From positions 4,774,001 to 4,838,000 of the forward strand of contig NW_020825317.1 in assembly GCF_003286085.1 (NCBI RefSeq): a stretch of 64,000 bases of DNA, written 5' to 3'. Positions within the stretch are counted from its first letter, which is position 1. Every line of letters starts with the position of its first letter. The position numbers and the translations under genes are program-made. Below are positions 1 to 11,200 of this stretch, piece after piece. Below the pieces are notes generated by a model, which saw nothing but the letters and a program-made list of their open reading frames with translations, did not search any database and was not told where the DNA came from. Origin of the DNA: Drosophila persimilis (lineage: Eukaryota > Arthropoda > Insecta > Diptera > Drosophilidae).

Positions 1-1489
1 CGGCTGCTGCGGCTGGCTTTGGGGTCATTTCGGATTCTAAGAGTGGCGCAGTGGCAGATGAACTGCTACCTCCCAGGCACCAGAAAACAGTAAACCAGTA
101 GAGGGATGCATAAGAACTGGTGGAATAAAAACGAAAAGAAGACGACGGTCCATGCCAGAGGGCAGGAAGCCAAAGCCAGAGACAAATCGAATTGATGCCG
201 AATTTAAAAGGTGGCAAAAAGTGCAGCTGCATCTGTTGCACGTGGGGGCAGTAGCACCCAGCAGGATCTGAGTGTGTGGCAGATTGGCTGACGGGTGTGT
301 GTGGGTGTGGAAAGAAACGCAATAAGAAGACTCAGAGTGCGTCGCAGTAGAGTCTCAGCATTGGACCTCGTCCCGGACAGCCAGACAGCCAGACAGCCAA
401 ACGGATGCCCAGCCGGGACAGGACCTGGAACCTGGAGGACGCAGGAGGGCCTGGGCGAGGGAACAGGAACAGGAATATTTCCGTAATTTTATTTGCTGTT
501 TTTCCGACACTTCAAGGACAACGGCGGACAGAAGTTGCTCAACTTTTGGGCCAGAGTTCATTTGCGGCTTCGTTTTGTTTCAACGAACCCCAACTCCCCG
601 TCCAGACCCAGACCCAGACTCAGACTCGGAACAAGACCCAGACCCAGTCTCAGTGGCACTCAGTGGCAACCCCCACTCCTCACCTCTCCAGCGAGAGTGA
701 CACATTTTCGGCCAATCGATAAGCCTTTCTACCACTTCCACTTAAAGATTAAAGTCGAATCTGTCAAGAAAACATTTTGGTCTCGGCTGTTGTTCCCTTT
801 CTGCTCTGCCTGGAGAAAGAAAGTCTCGTCCTTGACCTTGATTGAATATTTTTTGGGGCCCTGGACAACACGTTGGGTGCCCATCTCCGCCCCGTCTTCA
901 ACCGCACCAATGAAACCTCTTCCTCCTGTAGAGGAAACAAGCAGTTTTCCATCTGCTGTTCTTTGTCTTCAAATGTAGCAGCGGTAATGTATCCTGTCAT
1001 CAGGCACCGACACTTATCCCCCGCTCTATGTTCGGAGTGTGCTCATTGTTACCGCAATGAAGCACCTCAAAACAAAGTGAGGGGATCCTCCGATCCGCCA
1101 TCGGAGGTATTTCCCCCCTGGAACCTCCTTTGTTTGGCTCGCAATTAAATTAAAGTCCTTTGTTAGTCCAACCGGGTGTTTGGCATTATGAGTAATTATG
1201 CACTTTTGTGGCGGTTTTCCGGGAATCACAAAGCCCCCGTGCTCAATGTACTCTTGGATTGTGTTGGAGGGAGCTGAAGCGTCCTCCACAAGTCTCCATT
1301 TGGATTCGAAGAGGGATTGGTGTGCCACTGAGTTTCAATATGATTTCTCCATTCTATTCATTTAAGAACCTTGTGGTCACCCACCTTCATGCCTTCTTCA
1401 TAGCGAAACCAATACATGAGCGGTCTTCAAGCCCCACAAGAACCGGAAACCCCATAATTATAGAGCCTTGAGGAAATTCATTTACCAAT
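1..1489. other. Unassigned sequence left of the retrotransposon
   Basis: No supported gene. A CAGACC-type repeat lies near 600-650. A minus-strand frame at 1328-1026 is somewhat protein-like (see findings), but no splice sites or homology support it. Confidence 0.5.
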
Positions 1490-2420
1490 GTTATGGCCAC
1501 AATAACAACGAGTGTGCAAATTCGATTTTTTTTTAAATATATTGGCCAAGACCAAGAACAGTTTTCAAAACATTCACAGTTTAAAGTAATAACAGGAGGG
1601 ATTGGGGCATACAATATATGCTCTATTTATGCGGATGATGTTAAACTCTGTGTCCAGTATGAGGACATTTCCTTTTATTCTCGTTTGCAATACGTTGTTG
1701 TGCAAACTTGTTACACCTTAATGCATCGAAATGCAAAATAGAGACATTTCATAGTGCTAGTCCCTTGGCTCTCTATACCCTATGCGGTGGTTCTCTTGAG
1801 ACAATTGCCCTGGTGGATGATCTTGGTGTTATATTAGACGCCAAGCTAAAGTTTCTTGAAGACATTTCTAGCATGGTAAATAAGGCGATGGGCGTGCTTG
1901 GGTTTTTAAGCGGTGGTCAAAGGCATTTGACGACTTCTATGTAACAAAGACTCTCTATACCTCGCTAGTTCGTCCGATCTTGGAATATCCTGTGTATGCT
2001 GCCCTCAGTACAAAGTACACCAAGACCATATAGAATTAGTTCTGAAAAACGTTTTACTCTTTTCTCTGCGGGGCCTCAACTAGGATGCGGATGTGGGAAT
2101 GCCATCTTACTCTAGTAGATTGCTCTGAGTAAGCTTCCCATCCTGAGTTTACCGTAGATCTGTTGAGCCGTATAAACTTCATTAATATAAGATTCACTAG
2201 AAACTATATACCGTTGTCCCTTCCACTCTGTAGATCGAATTATTCCTTGCATGAACCGTTTAGGGTGTTCTGCTCGGATTAGAATTCCCGCTAATATTCC
2301 CGCTTATATCCAGCACTAATTCCCTTCCTCTTATTAAATTACTAATAGTCTGGCATACTCTACTGGCAGCGCCCCTCGGTCGGTTGGGCGGGAGGAGGGC
2401 TGCGTTTTGCCTGCGATCCG
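1490..2420 (+). mobile_element. Decayed non-LTR retrotransposon (Jockey/I-like), reverse-transcriptase part
   Basis: Broken frames on the plus strand read like the C-terminal half of a non-LTR reverse transcriptase. A YADDVKL catalytic box starts at 1628, with its two aspartates at 1634-1639. Next come LNASKCKIETFHSAS and DLGVILDAKLKFLEDI (about 1714-1865), then NKAMGVLGFL, and then LYTSLVRPILEY in the thumb region near 1950-1990. Frameshifts (for example between 1680 and 1715) and stops (after 2025) disable it. The 2230-2348 stretch recurs at 42251-42365. Neither a 5' end nor a poly-A tail is clear. The family is not assigned. Confidence 0.8.
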
Positions 2421-2769
2421 CGCGTAACCGCCTTCTGCTGGAGTCATCGCCACTTGTAAGATGCAGTCATTTCATATCAACGGCCAAATATGAATGGCAT
2501 CCTGTTTGTTTGTTCAAATTATTCAATATTTTGTCTATAACTTTATTATTTAAAATAATTATTTAGTAATTGTTCAATATAAAATACTATGCTCACAAAT
2601 TAAAAAAAAAAATATATATATATAAAAATAAAAGATGCTAGACCTTGCTTAATCAAGAATTAACGTACAGAAACCTTTTGGCTTTCGGTTTTGATTTTTT
2701 CCCACTTGAATAGCACACCCGATATTCAAAGAGTATAAGATTAAGGGGTATTAGATTAGTGGTTTAAGT

Positions 2770-3150
2770 GGACACCCAGAAGGAAGCGTTTTCGCTTCAA
2801 AACTTTGCCACGCCTCCTTTCACCCCCGCAAAAAACGACAATGTCTAGCATCCACAATTTTCAAGATTTGAGAAAACCAAAAACATAGAGTATTAGAAAA
2901 TTAAGATATCTACCATATCGGAGATGGCAATTAGATCAGATCATTATTATAGTCAAAAGGAGCAAATGAAGTTTCAATTGCTATGCTACGCCTTCCGCGG
3001 ACTTACTCAATCTCTCTGTCTTCCTCTTTCTTCCTCACTTTTCCTCGTGCGGTGTGTGCCCTCTGGTAGAGGGGAGCGATATAGGAACTCACCTACTGCC
3101 TGAGTATCGTGTATAAATTTAGAGCCACGGGCTTGCCGCAGCTAGGTCAC
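2770..3150. mobile_element. DINE-1/INE-1-like Helitron fragment
   Basis: Contains CACCCAGAAGGAAGCG (2773), a CACGCCTCCTTTCACCCCCGC block and ATCATTATTATAGTCAAAA (near 2938), all typical of DINE-1 sequences as I remember them. The far end (3100-3145), read on the minus strand, resembles the element's 5' end (GGCTCTAAATTTATACACG), so the fragment is rearranged or shows its subterminal inversion. It has no coding capacity. Confidence 0.6.
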
Positions 3151-3738
3151 AACGCTCGCGATCGTTTTTCATGATTTTTAGTGCACTGACCCGAATATCG
3201 TATGTGTCGAACATTAACCAAATATGTTTTTAGCACAGTCTTCTTGACAAAACGCCTTTTTATTTTATTGTACTTAAACACTGAATAGTTTATTCAGGCG
3301 GAACGTTTGACGAAAGGATTTTCGTAGCTGGGTCCTCAAAATGTAGTAGACGGCTCTGCTTATTGAGTTTTCTGTGGGTTTTGTGCCTCAATTAATTTCA
3401 CCGAAAAGAAAGAACTTTTCGAACTCTTCCACAAAATAGTGCTTTTGTTTTTATTCAGCAGCCTGCATGAAAGTGGGACCTAAATGATCCACTGATAAGG
3501 TTAGGCTAAGTATTTATATCGCTGGGAAGAGAGGAAAATTCCTCCCATCTGTGTTGGGCACCCAAAGGCATATTGCGCACGGATGCGGTTCAAGGGGTGT
3601 CGCTGTGCCATCCGGTGGCATGCATGTATATGTCTTGATAATAACCCTGGTCTGGTTACCGAGAGGTCTGTAATGTCTTTAAAGAAAGGGGCCGTCTTCG
3701 AGAATACATGGTCTACGGGGACCAAGGACCAGACAATG

Positions 3739-3761
3739 CACTATGGGCAAAAAGTTTCGAA
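3739..3761 (+). repeat. Left terminal inverted repeat of the Transib element
   Basis: Starts CACTATGGGCAAAAAGT and pairs with the right end with one mismatch over 17 bp. The leading CAC followed by a TG-ending heptamer resembles the CACAGTG heptamer of V(D)J recombination signals, a known Transib trait. Confidence 0.8.
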
Positions 3762-4259
3762 AATATTTTTAAAGTTTGCGGTTTGATATCGCCGCGCCAC
3801 CAAAGTCAGCTGACCGAGTGTTTGCTTGACTTATCGAAACACAACCGTAATTATTCATAAACTTTGTGCTATCTTGAAAGTTGTTCTTGAAAGTGAAGAC
3901 AGTTTTGAAATATGGAATAAAGTCGTGGTGGTATGTAGATCCATCGTTGTAGGTTGGTTTATAAATGTTTTGTATGTTTTGTCGTGTATCGTCAATTGTT
4001 GTTCGAGTATTTTTACAGCTGAAACTTAGCAAATATAGTTGTGTTCTGTGGTGTGTTACTTATTCGCAGCGCGCACTTGCGAGCAACTAAAATTGGTTGG
4101 TTTTTTTTTAAATGTATTTGGATTACGGTGATAATAACATCTTTTGCGTCTTTTTGCCTGTTTTCGAAAAAAAATGGCATATTGCAGCCGAGTGTGAGTT
4201 TCGCGGCTTAGCATAGCTGGAGATTTGGGACAACAATGGACGTGATGACTCTGCCGTAT

Positions 4260-5180
4260 CGAAGTGGGTGTTGGAAAAAATTAACAAAAATCAAGTCAGC
4301 AACTCACACGTTGATCAAATTGAGGAAACTGTGCGCAGTTTCATAGCACACGTTAAGAAATATTTGCCTAAGTGCAACCTTATGATGTCAAGGTTTAAAG
4401 TTAATCATTCAAAGTGGCTTTCGCAGGCTAACAATCGCCTTGGATCGTTATAACCTAAAAAACTTTTCGAAACCGCTGATTTTTACTCCGAATGTTTTAA
4501 GCCAAGGCCTTCGACTCGATTTTTTTTATTTTTTTTCAACGCATCTTATAGGCGTCAAATTCGAAACACATTACCCAGGCCTACATAATAAAAATGATTT
4601 AAGCATTCCCAAACAAAACGGAAGTGGTAATAGTAATGATGGAAACACGGCTAGAAGAGCATTCGCGAATTACCAATTATTTTTCTCAATGACAAGCTCT
4701 GATCAACACATTTTATACAATTGGTATGTAGTTTTTATCACTATTTCATGCGAGCACTCTGTTGATGTTGATAAGTTCAAGGCATTATCCTTATCCTTGG
4801 TATCCAATGTCATCGACGGTACATAAAATGTTAAACCACGGCTGGCAAATAATAAACTCCTCTTTGGTTCCGGTTAGATGTTTGAGAGAAAACGCTTTAG
4901 AAGCAAGAAAAAAGTACTATGAAAACGACAGGATATCACACGTTTGAAAAAATAGCCGTTTAAGCAATAATTCTTCTGATCCGTTTATATCTAGCATATG
5001 TTTAAAGGAAAGGAAACAAATTAAAGAAAAAACCCTTGCCGGCAGACATAATAAATCTTTTAAAATGCTCACCTTCCCAGAACAATGAAACAATCACGTC
5101 AGATACAGAAAAAGAAGATTTGGACTCCCCTGACGATTCTGATGGTAATCTAGAATTTGAGTTAGACGATAAAGGACAAT
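4260..5180 (+). pseudogene. Broken Transib transposase (RAG1-like core)
   Basis: Fragments of one protein occur in several frames. An N-terminal-side piece lies at 4268-4453. A second frame carries SGNSNDGNTARRAF (4623-4664), matching the conserved NGN-ARR region of Transib/RAG1. After a frameshift near 4775-4786 the next frame reads YPWYPMSSTVHKMLNHG and then LRENALEARKKYY (4882-4920). By family comparison the Glu at 4888-4890 probably corresponds to the third catalytic acid, which is inferred and not tested. A stop follows at about 4945, then an NSSDPFISSI-like block and an acidic tail to about 5180. The part expected to hold the two catalytic Asp residues appears deleted. It cannot encode an active enzyme. 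Confidence 0.75.
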
Positions 5181-5337
5181 AAACATATCTGTTAATACAA
5201 TTTTTAATTAATACAGGGAATTTTTTAATTATTTCTTGGGTGTGGGAGGCGGTTTTGAAGTTGTAGTTTGATTGAAAAATAAAAAAGAACCAAAATTCTT
5301 TTTTAATACATAATAAATTTTTGCTTTATTCACAAAT

Positions 5338-5359
5338 TTCGGACTTTTTGCCCACAGTG
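5338..5359 (-). repeat. Right terminal inverted repeat of the Transib element
   Basis: On the plus strand it ends ACTTTTTGCCCACAGTG. Its last seven bases, CACAGTG, are exactly the recombination-signal heptamer in this orientation. Confidence 0.8.
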
Positions 5360-5439
5360 CGGTGGCAGAAGAAATGCGGTACCGTGGGGGCGTTAGGAGC
5401 TTGGCGAAATCGGAAAACCAACTTGATTAAGTGTGCTCC

Positions 5440-5593
5440 AGCTCTAGTCTCTGAGGACTAGCGGACAACAAACAAGACGCACAGACAGACGGACAGAGAG
5501 GCATGGCTATATCGACTCGGGTATTGATGCTCATTAGGAATATCTAGACATACATACCTATATGTCTACTTTATGGCGTACGCTTCCTTCTGA
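5440..5593 (-). mobile_element. DINE-1/INE-1-like Helitron fragment, reverse orientation
   Basis: The minus strand reads CAGAAGGAAGCG, then a CCATAAAGTA block, CGAGTCGATATAGCCATGCC and a run of TGTCCGTCTG. This is the order of the conserved central part of DINE-1. It sits immediately right of the Transib element. Confidence 0.65.
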
Positions 5594-8120
5594 GACTACT
5601 CGCATCTAAAATTTGTGCCCCAACTTTGATTAATTAAATTAATTTAAGCGATAAGAAATTAGTTCAATATATTGCAACAAGATGATCCAGAAACGGGGTT
5701 TCCTGAAAAGCAAACAACGAAAACCAAAGAGGGATATTCATGGACTGTATTGACATTACAATTGCATCTTCAAAGTCCGAAACAAAAATTGATTTCATTC
5801 TAAAAACTAATTAAGAATTAAAAATAAATCTAAGGATTCACTTAGCTCTGAAAGCTTAGAAGAAAAAGGCACAGATAGTTCATACGCTCCATCACAGGAC
5901 ATTTTTCAATAGACACTTATGCAAACAGCCTGCCAACAGACCCCAATAATGATTTCGGCAGAAAATGTACTGATTTTCTGTACTTTTCTCCTTCTACCCT
6001 GGTCTCAGAAAAGTCAGGTAAATCCTTAATGAATGCCATTTTAGCAATGTTTACAATATGTCCAATAAAGATCGCAAACCTTGTAAGAGCGTTTGGATGG
6101 GATAACTGTTTGATAAGGTTTACAGAGAACCTGGCAACCTTTTCAGACCAACCTGATCGAGACTGGATATTTTGTGTGTGTGTTTGGAATTTCAAAATGG
6201 ATGGGATCGTCTTCACGTTCTGCTCTCGATTTTTTCTAGGACTTGCGGAGCCATGGGACTTGGGGAAGAAAACTTTCTTGAGCTCCACGGATTGGGGCAA
6301 CTAAATTAATTAAAAATTGTTGTGCACCTCTTAGTGTTGCTCCCTCGTTCTCCCGCTTGTTCGGAGAAGAGTAGACACTTGTGTCTGTCTTCAGCCTGCA
6401 GTTCAAAGGAGTGTGTGGGTGGTGGATTCGGTGGGCTTATGGAAGGGAAGTGAGCAAGTTGCGCAAGGGGAACTAAGCTTGTTAGCAACTTGGCAGAGCC
6501 AACCACACGCACTGCCGCACTGCCGCAACGCTTGCCACCTCCTTGCCCCTTCCCGTCCCGTCCCGCCCCATTCCGCCCCGCCCTGAAGCTTGTTGCAGCT
6601 TCTTCGACGCTAAGCGAGAATGCGGCAAGTTGGCAACTCGGAAACTCGGCGGCGGCATATGCATGTATTATTGTGAATATTATTATGCATATTTTATTTC
6701 GGGTTTTGGGTTTTGGGTTTCGCTCTTCGCATTTTCTTATTTTTTCGTTTATTTTTCCTTGTGCTATTTTTTCTTGCACTTTTTTTGGCGTTGAATTCTC
6801 TGACTGGGATGCCGCTCTGGGATCCATCCATAGTAGCGTTGTGTTATGTTTTCGGGCTGGTGCGTCTTCTTTCAATTTCTTGCGCACTTGTTTCCAACGA
6901 GGGATGCTCCCTGTCCCTGTCCCTGTCCCTGCCACCATCCTTCCACCATCCCTCCACCATCCCCCACTCCTTCACTGCGAGTTTTCCGCGCGCTCATATG
7001 TGCTTGTAAAGTTTTTACTTCGTTAGCATAATGAGAAACCGCGTGTTCATATCCTAGCACATGCCCACGCCCACACATGAGAAGCCATATTCTTGGCCAA
7101 GTTGATTGTGCGTCTTCTTGCGCACAAGTATTTTGCGCCATGCTTCGGCCTGGGCCAGAGGGGGGGCAGAGCAGAGCGAACACACAGAAAATTCTATTTA
7201 AATTGTGTACAACATTATTAGAAAGTTTTCGACAGTGCCCGCAGAAGAAGGGGAGTGCTGCAGAAGCGCCACAAGGGGGCAGGGGGATAGGAGCTACAGT
7301 CAAGACCAAAAAAAAGGAAGGGCTGGAAAATGGTGGGCATACGATAAAGTTGCGAAGAAGAAAAAAAAAAACGGGAAAGAGGCGGCAAGCGCTGAGCATG
7401 GAGAAAAAGTCGAGAAACGAAATTTTTAATTTTATCCCAAGGCAACCCAAGGAGCACATACATAGAAACACATACCCCCGACCCAAAACACCCATATAAA
7501 CACACATAAATGTGCTATCCGGTCGTGACAATGGCCTCTCCTTGCCCCACAATCCCTAACCCGAACACCTAACCAAAACACTGCCCCTCCGTTGGACACA
7601 GTCCAATTCAGCCAGTCCAAATAACCTTTCGATAAGGGATCGGTCGAGGATCCCCCTCTTGAGAACTCAGATCCAGACGCTGATCCAGATCCCCAGTTAT
7701 AGCCCCTCCTCTAAGAACCGAGCCGCATACATCATCAATCATCTCTAGCGATTGCCGAGGCTGAACTTAATGAGGAAAACTTTCTGTCTTTTAATTTCGA
7801 CTGCTCCTTCCCGGAAAGGCGATAGAAGGAGCCCTCTCGGAGCACCTCATCCCCACAGAGGGAAAAGAGTAAAATTTGAAACGGCAAAGAATTAAAACCG
7901 CAAATGTTGCTGCGACATTAGCGAGTGTGAGGGAGAGCGACGGAGTGCTTGAGGGTGAGTGTGGGCGAGTGCATCGTCTTACTGTGGGTTAGCACACACA
8001 CACTCACACACACACAAAAAGAATTCTTAACAAACTTTTCATATGCTTGTTCTGCTTACCCTCCTTGCCGCTCTTCTTTCTCTCCCTCTCTCTCCCTCTC
8101 TCTCCCTCTTTCTATAGCAG
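5594..8120. other. No gene seen
   Basis: 5594-6300 is AT-rich and may be older transposon sequence; a plus-strand frame at 6029-6304 is unrecognised. From 6300 on it is GC-richer with C-rich repeats (6900-6965), typical intronic or intergenic fly DNA. Confidence 0.5.
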
Positions 8121-8123
8121 GAA

Positions 8124-8237
8124 ATGGAGATGGAGAAGCAGGCTGTCCTCCAGCCGCTGATCCTTGTGGCTCGGGGCAGCTCTGTCAGCTGCGGAGGGAC
8201 CTCGAACTCTGAAAATGCAAAAAAGTTAAACAGATAG
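8124..8237 (+). CDS. Weak candidate exon or small ORF, 37 aa
   Basis: A long pyrimidine tract (8082-8112) ends in CTATAGCAG, a textbook 3' splice site. Directly after it an ATG opens MEMEKQAVLQPLILVARG and the frame closes at TAG 8235-8237. It may be a real terminal exon or only a CT microsatellite that looks like an acceptor. No partner exon was found. Confidence 0.15.
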   Translation: MEMEKQAVLQPLILVARGSSVSCGGTSNSENAKKLNR

Positions 8238-11200
8238 AATGAAAGGAACTTGGGGCAACTAGAGAGGGGGCTGAAAGCAGGCTGGTTTGGGTGTGGGTTT
8301 GGGTTTGGGTTTGGGGCACTCCTTAAGCATATTTCATTACATGTGCCACGGGTTTCCCGAGTTACGGGACTGAGGAAAGGCGAGGCGTCTCAGATGTCAG
8401 GCAAGATCGTCCGTTCCCATCATCAGCCACCCAGCGTCAAAGAAGCACCCATCCATCTCCTTCCTGCCCCTCCTGCCCTCAAGCCCTCAAGCCCACTGCC
8501 TAGTGTGCCTCCTCCACTGCCTGTGGAAAAATTAACCGCACGCTCCCAGTCAGCTAATTTAACCCTGAAAATCCTTGACACACACGCACATGCCACGTTC
8601 CCGAGCCCGAGCCCGAGCCCGAGCCCAAACGCAAGCCACTCATCCCAGAACCCGTTGGGCTCCTGGGGGCTGCTTTTGTCTTGGGGTCGGGAAGAATGTA
8701 TGCGGGAATTAAGCGCAAGTGCTCCATCTGCCCCGCCACACCTCCTCGACTGCCACATTTCCTGCTCATGATTATTTTTAAATTAATTTAAATGCCTGGC
8801 GCTCTGAAATGTCGCCGAAATGTGTCTCAGCTTAAGTTGGTTCTTGTTATACGTCTATCCTCTATGGGAAGAGCCTCAACTTTGCGAATAGGTTCTCGAG
8901 GTACTCTCAGACTCTGTCAGAGGTCAGTGCTGTCCTTGACCTGTGCTTCCTTCGACCTGTGACGATCGCCTTCTCTCAGACAAGTATGTAGAAGATCATT
9001 TCAGTAAGGCAAGGAGTCGTACGAAGCTCTCCACTATTTGCCACTTGGCACTTGCCACACACGAGCAGTGGTTGGCAGTCACCAGCCAGTTGTTTCTAAG
9101 CTTCATATGCAAATTCAGCCCCAGTCGGACGGCCTATCACGGAAACTAAACACACCCAGACATTTTCGTCAGCCCGGGCCAACCACAGGCGGCCGTGGCA
9201 GCACAAGTGGTAGCCGCCGTGGCAACGGGTGGGGTTGGGGAGGGGGGCGAAGGCCATGTGGCATGCACTATTCGGCAGCCACGACAGCGACTACACCGAC
9301 GACACGCATTTAGGTCAGGACAGAGAGCTCTAGTGCGACTAAACATGTGCAACGCTCCTATTGGCTGGCGGCCAAAACAGGCGAGGGGCTGCGCGGTAGC
9401 GGCGGGGCTGGGCGCAGAAGCCAATCACACTATCGCAAAATAATTTAAACAAATCTAGGACAACGCTGCTGCCTCCCTAGCCATCCTAACCGCCCTCCAA
9501 CTGCCACCCATCTGTGGTCGGAGCCGACGCAGAAACAAGCGCAAAACATCCTGCCGGCCGGAGGGGGGCGAGGGCACGAGAGGCGAATGACGAACCGAGC
9601 GAAGCCGAATCCGATGCGGCTCTGGCTCTGGCTCCGGCTCCGGCCCCGAGTGGTTGTAGGGAGTGGATATGGGTGTAGGTGGTAGTCCTAGCGAGGGAGG
9701 GGGCGGGGGACGACCTTTATGTTGGCGTTTGCAAATGCCGACGGAAAAGCCCGACCACGTACATACACATACACACAAACACACAAACACACAAACACAC
9801 ACTATATGAGCAACTATGCGTTAGTCCGTGTGTGCTTTTGAGAGCCTGCCTGTAAGTGTTGGTGTTTGTGTGTGTCTGCGTGTGTGTGTGTGTGAATAGA
9901 GCGTGTAGAATAAGAAGCAGAAGCTCCCAGTGCCTTGGGCATCTGATGGAGAGTGCGAGTGGGAGGGAGAGTTGGCCATATCTAGCTGTGTTAGTGCGAG
10001 CGAGCAAGGAAACGGCAGCAAGGACGATTTGCTAACCGAAGGACAACTGTACCCTGCCCCTGCTGCCATGGCCTGGTGGCATGCCTCTGCTGATTAGGGA
10101 GGCTAAAAAGCAAAACGCAAAAACTGCTGCCACACACCGCACCGTACCGCACGACGAGGGCCGAATGCGTTGACGAGGATGCGTTGGCCCCGTACCGTGT
10201 GTCACGAGGAGCCTGCCGAGTGCGGATGCAACGATTTGAAAGGCTTCTAAGCCGCATTGCCGCCGTTGATTGGCCCACGAGTCGCGTCTAGTTGGGGGCT
10301 CGGAATAGGGGCTTTTGGGGCAGGGGTTGGTGTGTTCACTTCGTGTGCAAACTAATGCAACAGTGTACCGGGATCCTCCCCCCATTTGCAGCTAGCCATG
10401 CAATGGGTGCAACGGAACCGGATTTGGTTGGCTGATTTGACCCTCAATAGGCCATCCCCCATTCCATTGCATGGCCATTCCATAGCCTATAGCCACCCTC
10501 CAATATCAATATTGACAATGACTGGCATCCGGTTCGGTTTTTATGCTCGATTGCCCCGTGGATCCTTGGTTAATTCATAAGCATTCTATGCATGTTGTGC
10601 GATAAACCCGGACATTAGCACTAAAACTCCAAGCAGATGCTCCAGATATACATCGCCCCCTAACCACATTCACACACGATACACAACCAGAGACTACAGA
10701 GCACAGAGCACAGAGCAGCAGCAGGACGAGTATCCTTCTTGGGGCGGGCCTGGCAATATGCGTAAAATGTATTTATGATAATGCCAAAGAGAATTACGTT
10801 AATGTTAATGCAAAACTGTTACGACAAACAAGAACAATACGAGAAAATGATGACGACGTAGAAAGTCGAGTGCGGAGAAAGCCATGAAGACGGGACGGGG
10901 TAGTGGAGTGTCGGAATGTCGGAGGAGCAGTGGCTACGAGGCACTCACATAACGAACGTTATCATAAAAGCAGATAAATTCAGCCGAAAGACAAACTCAT
11001 AAAGGCAAAATGTTTCATTCTATTAAAAATTTTTATTGCAAATTTGTAATTTACAATTTGCATTTCGTGTGTTGGCTTTTTTATGTGGTCGGGCTGGAAC
11101 CTGTCCCTGCCCTCTGCGCCCTCTGTGCCCTCTACTCTGCCCTCCCACCGTTACCATCCAGAGCTCACCCACTTGACTTGCGACTGTTGCTGAGGACGGC

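Larger units (their letters stand above)
3739..5359 (+). mobile_element. Transib-type DNA transposon copy with both terminal inverted repeats
   Basis: Both ends carry an inverted repeat reading CACTRTGGGCAAAAAGT inward, at 3739 (CACTATG) and at 5359 on the minus strand (CACTGTG). The repeats then continue as TTTCGAA or CCGAA. Between them lies a broken transposase whose C-terminus looks like Transib/RAG1. Flanking pentamers are caatg (left) and cggtg (right), differing at two positions, so a 5-bp target duplication is plausible but not clean. At 1621 bp the copy is well short of a full element of roughly 3 kb (family knowledge), consistent with internal deletion. Confidence 0.8.

Noticed and set aside
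8284..8316. Interstitial telomere (GGGTTT)n
   Set aside because: Only three to four units, and Drosophila telomeres are not made of this repeat; ordinary microsatellite.
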